A DNA stretch of 64,000 nucleotides, from assembly GCA_016711325.1 (NCBI GenBank), contig JADJTH010000001.1:124001-188000 (forward strand), given 5' to 3'. Each line of letters begins with the position of its first letter. The stretch's first letter is position 1. The notes under the pieces were generated by a model. The model worked only from the letters and a program-made list of their open reading frames with translations. It was not told the origin of the DNA and searched no databases. Positions 50,522 to 57,866 of the stretch are shown one piece after another. A program made the translations under genes and the position numbers. The DNA comes from Nigerium sp. GTDB lineage: Bacteria; Actinomycetota; Actinomycetes; Propionibacteriales; Propionibacteriaceae.

Positions 50522-51337
50522 TCAGCCCTTCTGGACCTGCGCGAAGGTGAGATCGACGGGGGTCTCCCGCCCCAGGATCTCGACCAGCGCCTTGAGACGC
50601 TGATGGTTCGCATTGATCTCGGTGATGGTGGCGTGCACACCGGCGAACGGTCCCTGCACCACCATGACGGAGTCGCCCACCGCGAAGTCGGCAACCTCCA
50701 CCCTCTTCTTCTTGACCGCCGCGGCGCCGGACGCCGTCTGGGCGGCCTTGGCAAGCGCCGCAGGGGCCAGCATGCCGACCACCTCGTCGAGCGACAGCGG
50801 CACCGGCTGATTGCCGAAAGCGACGAACCCGGTCACCGACGGCGTCTGCCGCACGGTCGACCACGACTCGTTCGTGAGTTCCATCCGCACCAGGACGTAT
50901 CCGGGGTGCGAGGTGCGGGTGACGTTCTTTCGCTGCCCGTTGCGGATCTCGACGGTCTCGACGGTCGGCACGACGGACTCGAAGATGTAGTCCTCCATGC
51001 CGAGCGTCTGGATGCGCGCGTCCAGATTCTGCTTCACACGGTTCTCCATGCCGGAGTAGGTGTGAATCACGTACCAGTCGCCGAACTCGCCGGCCAATTT
51101 GTCGCGCAATTCGGCGAGAACGGCCTCTTCATCGGCGGACGTCTCGTCTGCCACGGCGGGCTCGTCTTCGTCTTCGGCGCCCAGATTGAGCAGCATGTCG
51201 GCGTCGCTGACGCCGGACTCGGAGTCTTCGCCGAAGTCCAAGTTGATGTCGACGTCGTCCGGCGCCGCGCCCAGTGATCCGAGATCGATCTCGATGTCGT
51301 CGGGGCTCGCGTCGTCGTGCGCCTGCAAGTCAGCCAT
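50522..51337 (-). CDS. nusG: Transcription termination/antitermination factor NusG
   Basis: Links RNA polymerase to Rho and to the ribosome (through S10). 271 aa: an acidic, low-complexity N-terminal extension (about 1-75), the NGN domain (DWYVIHTYSGMENRVKQNL to about 190), a linker with KKKR, and the KOW domain (FAVGDSVMVVQGPFAGVHAT, about 217-270). The acidic extension is typical of actinobacterial NusG. It lies 27 bases after secE. Confidence 0.96.
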   Translation of the reverse strand: MADLQAHDDASPDDIEIDLGSLGAAPDDVDINLDFGEDSESGVSDADMLLNLGAEDEDEPAVADETSADEEAVLAELRDKLAGEFGDWYVIHTYSGMENRVKQNLDARIQTLGMEDYIFESVVPTVETVEIRNGQRKNVTRTSHPGYVLVRMELTNESWSTVRQTPSVTGFVAFGNQPVPLSLDEVVGMLAPAALAKAAQTASGAAAVKKKRVEVADFAVGDSVMVVQGPFAGVHATITEINANHQRLKALVEILGRETPVDLTFAQVQKG

Positions 51338-51364
51338 GCGTGTGATTTACCTTCCGTCTGCGTC

Positions 51365-51766
51365 TCAGCCGAACAGCTTCAGCATGATCCAGCCGAAACC
51401 GAGGTCGAGCAAGCCAACGTACGCCATCACGATCAGCACGAAAACCAGGACCGCCCAGAAGTACTGCTTCACCTGGGGCCAGGTTGGCCAGACGACCTTC
51501 CTCAACTCGTCGACCGACTGGCGGGCGAACTGGATCGGGGTGGTGCGCGGATCGACATCGTCGTGAGCCGCCCTGCGACGCGCAGTAGCCTCGCCCTTCT
51601 TGGCCACCTCCGCCGAGACCGACTTGCGAACCGGGCGCGAACTCCGCTGCGCCGCCACCGACGGCGCGCCCACGGGGACGGCGTCCGATTCGATCGTCTT
51701 GCTCAGCAGCTCGTCGCCGTCGTCAGCGGACGCCACGGACTCGCGGGAGTCGTCATTGGGTGCCAC
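51365..51766 (-). CDS. secE: Protein translocase subunit SecE
   Basis: Clamp subunit of SecYEG. 133 aa with an unusually long charged N-terminal half and a conserved amphipathic helix plus one membrane segment at the C-terminus (DELRKVVWPTWPQVKQYF, then AVLVFVLIVMAYVGLLDLGF). The start is a GTG at 51766 with a GAGG site upstream. The order tRNA-Trp-secE-nusG-rplK-rplA is the classic actinobacterial arrangement. Confidence 0.94.
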   Translation of the reverse strand: MAPNDDSRESVASADDGDELLSKTIESDAVPVGAPSVAAQRSSRPVRKSVSAEVAKKGEATARRRAAHDDVDPRTTPIQFARQSVDELRKVVWPTWPQVKQYFWAVLVFVLIVMAYVGLLDLGFGWIMLKLFG

Positions 51767-51818
51767 TGCACAACCTCACATCTGCCGATCGTCGCCTTCC
51801 AGGCCCGGAGGGACCCAG

Positions 51819-51891
<73 letters not shown>

Positions 51892-51963
51892 TCACGTGAC
51901 CGGCCTACCCGAGAGCCCCACAGGGGCGTCTCGCGCGGGCACGCCGGATCCACCAAGACGTTG

Positions 51964-51993
51964 AGTGTACTTGCTTTGCGCCGCCGCGTCGAA
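51964..51993 (-). promoter_or_regulatory. Promoter of the tRNA-Trp-secE-nusG-rplKA unit
   Basis: Minus strand TTCGAC (51988-51993) and TACACT (51964-51969), spacer 18. Transcription would start about 65 bases before the tRNA. Confidence 0.5.
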
Positions 51994-52015
51994 CCGAGCG
52001 CGAGCACCCACCCCC

Positions 52016-53095
52016 TCAGTCGAGGCCGACCCCCACGAGCACTGGTTCGGGGACCAGCGTGACGCCGAACCGGTCACGGACGCCCGCGCGCACCTCTCGG
52101 GCCAAAGCGACGACGTCCGACGCCCGCGCCCCCCCACGGTTGGTCAGCGCGAGCGTGTGCTTGGTGGACAACGTGACCGGCGGCGTCCCGTAGCCCTTGC
52201 CGAAGCCCGCGTGCTCGATCAGCCACGCCGCGCTGGTCTTCACCAGGCCCTGGCCCGCGGGGAACCGCGGGGCGTCCGCGGGGAGCCGCGCGGCGTCCGC
52301 CTCGGTCAGCTGCGGGTTGGTGAAGAACGATCCGGCGCTCCACGTGTCGTGGTCGGCGTCGGCCAGCACCATGCCCTTGGCGCGGCGCAGGCCGAGCACG
52401 GCCTCACGGACGGCGACCAGCGGCGCGCGCCCCCCCGGCGCCACCCCGAGCACCCGGGCGAGTTCGCCGTACCGGACCGGCTGGCCCATACTGCCCTCGG
52501 TCAGCTGAAAGACGACCGAGACCACCACGTAGCGCCCCGGCTCGGCCTTGAACCGACTCGAGCGGTAGCCGAAACGGCAGGCCGCATTCGGGAAGGTGGC
52601 GTACTGGCGACGCTGCCGGTCCCAGGTGCGGACGCTCCAGATCGTCTGGCTGACCTCCTGACCGTACGCGCCCACGTTCTGGATCGGGGTCGACCCGACG
52701 GCGCCGGGAATGCCCGAGAGCGCCTCGACGCCGACGTACTCCTGGCCGATCGTCCAGGCCACGAAGTCGTCCCAGTTCTCGCCGGCCTGCACCTCGACCA
52801 ACATCCCCCCGCACGAAGCGCCGCCGGTCGTCGGGCCCACGGAGTCGGCGTCGATCTCGCAGAACGAGCCGCCGTCGGTGCTGACGCCCTTCGTGGCCAC
52901 GTGAACCACCACGCCGGGGAATCCCTCGTCGGCGACGACGACGTTCGACCCGCCGGAGAGCACGAGCACCGGCTCGCCCGCGGCGTCGGCGTCCGCCACC
53001 GCCGCGACCAGTTCGTCGGTCGTGGTCGCCTCCACCCAGCGGCCCGCGGGTCCGCCGACGCGCAGCGTGGTGTGGTCGGCCAGCAGCTCAGTCAA
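52016..53095 (-). CDS. murB: UDP-N-acetylenolpyruvoylglucosamine reductase
   Basis: FAD enzyme that reduces the enolpyruvyl group to make UDP-MurNAc for peptidoglycan. 359 aa. The FAD-binding segments VLVLSGGSNVVVADEGF and SGIPGAVGSTPIQNVGAYG are clear, followed by CRFGYRSSRFK and the catalytic serine context WSAGSFFTNP. It overlaps the end of the HadB-like gene by 8 bases, so it is the third gene of a coupled trio. Confidence 0.95.
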   Translation of the reverse strand: MTELLADHTTLRVGGPAGRWVEATTTDELVAAVADADAAGEPVLVLSGGSNVVVADEGFPGVVVHVATKGVSTDGGSFCEIDADSVGPTTGGASCGGMLVEVQAGENWDDFVAWTIGQEYVGVEALSGIPGAVGSTPIQNVGAYGQEVSQTIWSVRTWDRQRRQYATFPNAACRFGYRSSRFKAEPGRYVVVSVVFQLTEGSMGQPVRYGELARVLGVAPGGRAPLVAVREAVLGLRRAKGMVLADADHDTWSAGSFFTNPQLTEADAARLPADAPRFPAGQGLVKTSAAWLIEHAGFGKGYGTPPVTLSTKHTLALTNRGGARASDVVALAREVRAGVRDRFGVTLVPEPVLVGVGLD

Positions 53096-53498
53096 GACGC
53101 ACCTCCGCGTTCGCCGAACCGAGGACCTTGACGCCGCCGAGCGTCGCCGTGATCGCGACCGTGGCCACGCCGTCGGCCACCGCCGTGACCGAGGCCGTCA
53201 CCGTGACCTCGACACCCTCGTCGTCGTCGGGCACCGGCACCGGCTTGGTGAACCGGACGCCGTACGCCCGCACCCGCGACGGGTCGCCACACCAGTCGGT
53301 CACGATGCGCAGCGCGCGCGCCATGGTGAGCATGCCGTGCGCGATCACGCTCGGCAGGCCGAGCCGGGCCGCCGAGCGGTCCGACCAGTGGATCGGGTTG
53401 AAGTCACCGGACGCGCCCGCGTAACGGACGAGATGCTCGCGTGTAAAAGTCAGGGTGAGCGGGGGCAGCTCGGCGCCCACCTCGGCGGTGATGCTCAT
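53088..53498 (-). CDS. MaoC-type (R)-hydratase, HadB-like
   Basis: 136-aa single hot-dog domain with the hydratase-2 motif GDFNPIHWSD...HG: catalytic D32 and H37. It pairs with the preceding gene. In mycobacteria HadA-HadB is the 3-hydroxyacyl-ACP dehydratase of FAS-II; in organisms without mycolic acids the substrate is not established. Start and stop overlap the HadA-like gene (4 bases) and murB (8 bases). Confidence 0.88.
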   Translation of the reverse strand: MSITAEVGAELPPLTLTFTREHLVRYAGASGDFNPIHWSDRSAARLGLPSVIAHGMLTMARALRIVTDWCGDPSRVRAYGVRFTKPVPVPDDDEGVEVTVTASVTAVADGVATVAITATLGGVKVLGSANAEVRLD

Positions 53499-53923
53499 GC
53501 GTCCTCCTTCGGCCAGGTGTGCAGCAGGGTCGAGACCGCCTCGCAGATCGCTTCTGAGTCGGTGGTGGCCAGCGTGACCGCCACCGTGACGAACGCCGAC
53601 GCCCCCCGCGCGCGGAGCTTGTCGATCCGCAGTGTCGCGGTCACCTCGTCGCCGGCGCGCAGCGGGCGCGTCCAGCGGAAGGACTGGTCGGCGTGAATCG
53701 TCTGCGCCAGCTTCATGTCGAGCTCGGGATCGGCGAACAGTCCGTCCCACGCGCGCGCGGCGAGCACCGCGGCGAAGGTCGGTGGCGCGATCGGTGCCGA
53801 CCCGCGATAGGCGGGGTTGGCGTCACCCACGGCGTCCGCGAATTCGGCGATCTTCTCGCGGCTGACGAGGTAGGGGGCGGTCGCCGGGTAGGCCCGGCCG
53901 ACCTGCGCGTCACTGATCGGCAT
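53495..53923 (-). CDS. HadA-like (UPF0336) dehydratase subunit
   Basis: 142-aa hot-dog protein of the UPF0336/FAS1-like dehydratase group. It resembles the substrate-binding HadA/HadC subunit and lacks the D-x4-H catalytic motif (PAPPTFAAVLAARAW-type region instead). It likely forms a heterodimer with the HadB-like product. Its -10 box TAACCT (53930-53935, minus strand) is only 6 bases from the ATG, which implies a leaderless mRNA. Confidence 0.87.
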   Translation of the reverse strand: MPISDAQVGRAYPATAPYLVSREKIAEFADAVGDANPAYRGSAPIAPPTFAAVLAARAWDGLFADPELDMKLAQTIHADQSFRWTRPLRAGDEVTATLRIDKLRARGASAFVTVAVTLATTDSEAICEAVSTLLHTWPKEDA

Positions 53924-53929
53924 GTGCGC

Positions 53930-53951
53930 AGGTTACCGCGTGCCCTAAGGT
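53930..53951. promoter_or_regulatory. Overlapping divergent leaderless promoters
   Basis: Within a 34-base gap, minus strand TAACCT (53930-53935) ends 6 bases before the HadA-like ATG, and plus strand TAAGGT (53946-53951) ends 6 bases before the GTG of the glycosyltransferase. Neither start has a Shine-Dalgarno site. The -35 boxes are weak. Confidence 0.55.
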
Positions 53952-53957
53952 CGGCGC

Positions 53958-55163
53958 GTGACGCTACGCCTGCTTTTCGTTTCGATGCACACGTCGCCCG
54001 CCTCCGCGCCCGGAGCAGGTGACGCCGGCGGCATGAATGTCGTCGAGCGGCACCAGGCCCAGGCGCTGGCCCGGCTCGGCTACCGCGTCGACCTGGTCAC
54101 TCGGCGTTCGGCGCCCGACCAGCCCGACGTGACCGACCTCGGCGACGGCGTCCGGCTGCTGCATATCACCGCCGGCCCCGAGGCCGACCTCGCCAAGAGC
54201 GCCATCGACGCGCACATCGACGAATTCTCGGCGGGCCTGGCCCGCCTCGAGCGCTACGACCTGATCCAGTCCCACCACTGGATGAGCGGCGTCGCCGCCC
54301 TGCCGATCGCGCGTGCGTGGGCGGTCCCCCACGTGCAGAGCTACCACTCGGTCGCCGCGCACCCGGGGCGACCGCTGGCCGATGGCGAACCGCCCGAGTC
54401 GGACGCCCGCGTCGCCGGCGAGGCATTGATCGCCCGCGAGTCGGACGCGATCGTGGCGGTGAGCACGGCCGAGGCCCGCACCGTCGTCGAGCGGTGCGGC
54501 GCCGACCCCGACCGGGTGACCGTGATCCCGCCGGGGGTCGACCTGGAAATGTTCCGTCCGGCGCAACGCACCGACCAGCCGCCGGCGTGCCCGTGGTGCG
54601 GCTCGCGCGCCGGCTACGTGCTGATGGCCGCCCGTCTGCAGCCCCTCAAGGGGGCCGACCTGGCGATCCGGGCGCTGGCGCAGCTCCCCGCCCTGCTGCG
54701 CCCCGACCTGGTGATCGCGGGCGACGTCAGCCACGACTTCGCCGACTACCGCGACCAGGTCGAGCGGCTCATCGACGAGCTGGGCATGCGCGATCACGTG
54801 CACTTCGTGGGCGCCCAATCCCGCCCCGACCTGGCGCGGCTCATGCGGCACGCGATCGCGCTGATGGTGCCGTCCCACTCGGAGACCTTCGGGCTGGTCG
54901 CGCTCGAGGGCGCGGCGTCCGGGGTGCCGGTGCTGGCGTCCTCGACCGGAGGCCTGCGCGAGGTCGTCGTGCACGAGGAGACCGGCTACCTGATGCACGA
55001 CCGCGACCCCGTCACCTGGGGCCGGACGATGGGGCGCATCCTCAACGACAACCGGCTGAGGTCACGCCTGGGCACCATCGCGCGCGTCCACGCCCGCCGC
55101 TTCGACTGGCACGACATCGGCGTCCGCCTCGCCGACTTCTACGAACGGCTCGCGGCGTCCTGA
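53958..55163 (+). CDS. GT4 glycosyltransferase, MshA-like
   Basis: 401-aa GT-B retaining glycosyltransferase. The N-terminal SMHTSPASAPGAGDAGGMNV loop closely resembles MshA (D-inositol-3-phosphate glycosyltransferase, first step of mycothiol synthesis). QSHHWMSG and SETFGLVALE (EX7E donor-site motif) are also present. Sequence identity to MshA looks only moderate and the mshB-D genes are not nearby, so another sugar acceptor is possible. Oddly, it has a CPWCG motif (C211, C214) in the inter-domain region. The GTG start appears leaderless. Confidence 0.82.
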   Translation: MTLRLLFVSMHTSPASAPGAGDAGGMNVVERHQAQALARLGYRVDLVTRRSAPDQPDVTDLGDGVRLLHITAGPEADLAKSAIDAHIDEFSAGLARLERYDLIQSHHWMSGVAALPIARAWAVPHVQSYHSVAAHPGRPLADGEPPESDARVAGEALIARESDAIVAVSTAEARTVVERCGADPDRVTVIPPGVDLEMFRPAQRTDQPPACPWCGSRAGYVLMAARLQPLKGADLAIRALAQLPALLRPDLVIAGDVSHDFADYRDQVERLIDELGMRDHVHFVGAQSRPDLARLMRHAIALMVPSHSETFGLVALEGAASGVPVLASSTGGLREVVVHEETGYLMHDRDPVTWGRTMGRILNDNRLRSRLGTIARVHARRFDWHDIGVRLADFYERLAAS

Positions 55164-55182
55164 CGCCCGCACGGCATACGGC

Positions 55183-55214
55183 GACGGGCCGCCCCTGCTC
55201 AGGGGCGGCCCGTC
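55183..55214. terminator. Terminator between the GT4 gene and rpmG
   Basis: Perfect 14-bp stem GACGGGCCGCCCCT/AGGGGCGGCCCGTC, loop GCTC, located between two convergent genes; it can serve both. Confidence 0.75.
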
Positions 55215-55232
55215 GTCATGCGATTCGGGCGA

Positions 55233-55403
55233 TCAGCGAGTCTCGCGGTGCGCCGTGTGCGTCTTGCACTTGAAGCAGAACTTCTTCAACTCCAGGCGGT
55301 CGGGATCGTTGCGCTTGTTCTTCTTGGTGATGTAGTTGCGCTCCTTGCACTCCGTGCACGCGAGCGTGATCTTCGGGCGGATATCGCCAGACTTCTTGGC
55401 CAT
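55233..55403 (-). CDS. rpmG: 50S ribosomal protein L33, zinc-binding form
   Basis: 56 aa, starting MAKKSGDIRPKITLACTEC and ending TAHRETR. Two CxxC pairs (C16/C19 and C43/C46) mark the zinc-containing paralogue. It lies directly downstream of tRNA-Met, as rpmG does in other actinobacteria. Confidence 0.95.
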   Translation of the reverse strand: MAKKSGDIRPKITLACTECKERNYITKKNKRNDPDRLELKKFCFKCKTHTAHRETR

Positions 55404-55443
55404 GACAGCCCTCTCTCATCCGTTGGTGGGTGACCAGCAGTAG

Positions 55444-55517
55444 TAGCGGGGACGGGACTTGAACCCGTGACACAGCGATTATGAGCCGCTTGCTCTACCT
55501 AGCTGAGCTACCCCGCC
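55444..55517 (-). tRNA. tRNA-Met (CAT)
   Basis: 74 bases. Acceptor GGCGGGG/CCCCGCT (first pair G-U), D-arm GCTCAGCTAGGTAGAGC, anticodon loop CTCATAA, T-arm ACGGGTTCAAGTCCCGT. The anticodon stem lacks the GGG/CCC of initiators, so this is elongator Met. CCA not encoded. Confidence 0.95.
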
Positions 55518-55545
55518 CTGGCCGTCGGTCCGGACCGACGATCAG

Positions 55546-55618
55546 AGCCCCCATGCGGAATCGAACCGCAGACCTTCTCCTTACCATGGAGACGCTCTGC
55601 CTACTGAGCTATAGGGGC
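55546..55618 (-). tRNA. tRNA-Thr (GGT)
   Basis: 73 bases. Acceptor GCCCCTA/TGGGGGC, D-arm GCTCAGTAGGCAGAGC, anticodon stem TCTCC/GGAGA with loop ATGGTAA (GGT), T-arm TGCGGTTCGATTCCGCA. First gene of the tRNA-Thr-tRNA-Met-rpmG unit. Confidence 0.96.
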
Positions 55619-55631
55619 CGGACAGCGGAGG

Positions 55632-55661
55632 AATTTACAGCACATCGCGAGCCAATCCCAA
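55632..55661 (-). promoter_or_regulatory. Promoter of tRNA-Thr-tRNA-Met-rpmG
   Basis: Minus strand TTGGGA (55656-55661) and TAAATT (55632-55637), spacer 18, ending 14 bases before mature tRNA-Thr. Confidence 0.6.
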
Positions 55662-55859
55662 ATCGGGCCGCGGCAGGCCGCGCTCGGCCTTGCCCTGGGC
55701 GTTTCGGCGCCGTCCGAGCGATCCGCCCCTCGCTCCGAACCCGCGCCGACGTCCTCGTGCCGCGCCGGCGCCGAGCCGCCGTTCCACCCCGGCGACGTGG
55801 ACGCCCGCGCACCGGGCGCGAGACCGCGCGATGAGCAGTGGACGGACGAAACGAGCGGC

Positions 55860-55890
55860 CCCTGACTCACCGTTCAGGCTCGTCAGGGGC
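55860..55890 (-). terminator. Terminator of tRNA-Tyr
   Basis: 8-bp stem CCCCTGAC/GTCAGGGG with further GGCC pairing, 15 bases past the tRNA-Tyr 3' end; the minus strand continues GGCCGCTCGTTTCG. Confidence 0.55.
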
Positions 55891-55904
55891 CACTCGTTCT
55901 GCGT

Positions 55905-55986
55905 GGCAGGTGTAGGGTTCGAACCTACGTAGGCGTACGCCGACGGTTTTACAGACCGCTCCCTTTGGCCGCTCGGGCAACCTGCC
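55905..55986 (-). tRNA. tRNA-Tyr (GTA)
   Basis: 82 bases, class II with a long variable arm (TCGGCGTACGCCTACG region). Acceptor GGCAGGT/ACCTGCC, anticodon loop CTGTAAA (GTA), T-arm TAGGTTCGAACCCTA. CCA not encoded. Confidence 0.96.
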
Positions 55987-56056
55987 ATGCTGATTGCTCA
56001 GCGGGTAGATACTCTAGCAACCCACCTACCGCGGTATCCAAATCGAGAGGAGAACC

Positions 56057-56548
56057 ATGGCATCCGACAGCTCGTTCGACGTTGTCAGCACGTTCGACGC
56101 CCAGGAGGTCGAGAACGCGCTCAACATGGCCGCCAAGGAGGTGAGCCAGCGCTTCGACTTCAAGGGAACCGACTCCTCGATCCGCAAGTCGGGCGAGGCG
56201 ATCGAGATGGAGTCCAGCGGGGAGGAACGCGTCAAGGCCGTCCTCGACGTGTTCCAGGGCAAGCTGATCAAGCGCGGCATCTCCCTGAAGGCGCTGGACG
56301 CCGGCGACCCCCGCCTGTCGGGCAAGGTGTGGAAGATCACGGCGACGATGAAGAAGGGCATCTCGACCGAGAACGCCAAGAAGGTCGCCAAGATGATCCG
56401 CGACGAAGGCCCCAAAGGCGTCAAGACCCAGATCCAGGGCGACGAGTTGCGTGTCAGCTCGAAGAGCCGCGACCACCTGCAAGAGGTGCAGCGTCTGATC
56501 AAGGCGCAGGACTACGACTTCGCCCTTCAGTTTACGAACTACCGCTGA
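56057..56548 (+). CDS. YajQ family nucleotide-binding protein
   Basis: 163 aa of the UPF0234/YajQ family, which in Xanthomonas binds cyclic di-GMP and elsewhere RNA or nucleotides; the role in actinobacteria is not settled. Characteristic segments: SFDVVSTFDAQEVENALN, RFDFKGTDSSI, and the C-terminal RVSSKSRDHLQEVQRLIK and DYDFALQFTNYR. AGGAGA lies 4 bases before the ATG. The next gene starts 15 bases downstream. Confidence 0.93.
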   Translation: MASDSSFDVVSTFDAQEVENALNMAAKEVSQRFDFKGTDSSIRKSGEAIEMESSGEERVKAVLDVFQGKLIKRGISLKALDAGDPRLSGKVWKITATMKKGISTENAKKVAKMIRDEGPKGVKTQIQGDELRVSSKSRDHLQEVQRLIKAQDYDFALQFTNYR

Positions 56549-56563
56549 GGAGGCGACGACGCG

Positions 56564-56974
56564 ATGAACCTGCCCAAGGCCGCGGCAGCCGGCCTCACGA
56601 CGCTCGCCTGGTACGCGCTGCCCGACGTCGTCCACGGCCGCCGTCTGCGCGGCGTACTCAAGACGGCCCTGCTCGGCGCCTTCGCCGGCGCCTGGTCGGT
56701 GGTCGACCGGCCGGCCGCGTCCACGCCCGGCCCCGACAGGGTCGACACGATCCTGGCGACGGTCCGCGAGAACCCGGGACGCGCCGCCGCCGTCGCCGGG
56801 ACGGTGGTCGCCGTCGGCACGGCGCTGACGGTCGCCGGTGAGCGGGCGATCTTCGCGTTCGGGGAGCGCAGGCGCGCCCGCGGCGTCCGGTGTGCGCACA
56901 CGCTGCCCGCGCTGGCGCTGGGTGCCCTCGCGGCGGCGGGCGTCCTGTTCGAGTCGGCCGCTGACGGTCGGTAG
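56564..56974 (+). CDS. Hypothetical small membrane protein
   Basis: 136 aa, not recognised. Three hydrophobic stretches: around residues 35-50 (LKTALLGAFAGAWSVV), 74-95 (AAAVAGTVVAVGTALTV) and 112-130 (LPALALGALAAAGVLF), separated by Arg-rich loops. GGAGGCGAC precedes the ATG, and it is close enough to the YajQ gene to be co-transcribed. No function can be assigned. Confidence 0.7.
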   Translation: MNLPKAAAAGLTTLAWYALPDVVHGRRLRGVLKTALLGAFAGAWSVVDRPAASTPGPDRVDTILATVRENPGRAAAVAGTVVAVGTALTVAGERAIFAFGERRRARGVRCAHTLPALALGALAAAGVLFESAADGR

Positions 56975-56998
56975 CCCGGCGGTGCGCGTCGGGGCGGG

Positions 56999-57817
56999 TC
57001 AGAGGGCGTAGTCGACCACGACCGGGGCGTGGTCGCTCATCCGTTCCTCGTAGCTGGCGTCGCGGTGCGTGCCGGCGACCACCGCCGCACGGGCGAGTGC
57101 CGGGCTGGCGAGGTGGTAATCGATGCGCCAGCCCGCGTCGTTGGCAAAGGCCTGGCCGCGCCAGCTCCACCACGAGTAGGGGCCTTCCGCGTCCGGGTTC
57201 ACGTGGCGCACCACGTCGATGAGCGTGCGCGGCCCGAGGATCGATCCGAACCACTCCCGCTCCTCGGGCAGGAACCCCTCCGAGCGCTGGTTCGACCGCC
57301 AATTGCGCAGATCGTTGCGGGTGTGGGCGATGTTGAAGTCGCCCATGACCAGGAATTCACGCCCCTCACGGGCCGCCTCGCGGCGGGCACGGGTCAGGTA
57401 GGCGCGAAACGAGCTCAGGAAGCGCATCTTGCGCCGGTACTTGGCCGGGTCGGCGTCCGGGCCGTCCCAGGTCGCCCCCTTCGGCGCGTACACCGAGCCC
57501 ACCCTGAGCCGGACGCCGCCCAGGTCGAGGTCGGTCTCGATGTAGCGGCCCTCCTGGTCGGAGCGGTGCCCGAAACCCGTGCGCACGGCCACCGGCGCAA
57601 CCGTCGTGAGCAGGGCCACCCCGTTGCGCCCCGCAAGCTCGCCGGGGTGGTAGCTGAGGTGATAGCCGCCGAGCGCGTCCTCGGGCACCTGGCCTGCCGG
57701 GCAGCGCATCTCCTGCACGGCCACGATGTCGGGGGCGGACGCCGCCAGCCACCCGGTCAGTCCGCGGCGCTGGGCCGCCCGAATCCCGTTGACGTTGAAC
57801 GACGCTACCCGAAGCAC
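56999..57817 (-). CDS. xthA: Exodeoxyribonuclease III
   Basis: 272-aa AP endonuclease/3'-5' exonuclease of the EEP fold. Catalytic segments: FNVNGIRAA, VAVQEMRC (metal Glu), GSVYAPKG, MGDFNIAHT (Asp/Asn pair), and the C-terminal MSDHAPVVVD (Asp-His). The start is a GTG at 57817, only 6 bases after a TAGGGT -10-like box (57824-57829), with no Shine-Dalgarno, so it may be leaderless. Confidence 0.93.
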   Translation of the reverse strand: MLRVASFNVNGIRAAQRRGLTGWLAASAPDIVAVQEMRCPAGQVPEDALGGYHLSYHPGELAGRNGVALLTTVAPVAVRTGFGHRSDQEGRYIETDLDLGGVRLRVGSVYAPKGATWDGPDADPAKYRRKMRFLSSFRAYLTRARREAAREGREFLVMGDFNIAHTRNDLRNWRSNQRSEGFLPEEREWFGSILGPRTLIDVVRHVNPDAEGPYSWWSWRGQAFANDAGWRIDYHLASPALARAAVVAGTHRDASYEERMSDHAPVVVDYAL

Positions 57818-57866
57818 CCCGACACCCTAGCGGCGTCACGACGCAGGCACAGGCGGCCCCGACCGG

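Larger units (their letters stand above)
55619..55904. other. Gap between tRNA-Thr and tRNA-Tyr
   Basis: 286 bases with the tRNA-Thr promoter at one end and the tRNA-Tyr terminator at the other. No gene seen between them. Confidence 0.6.
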
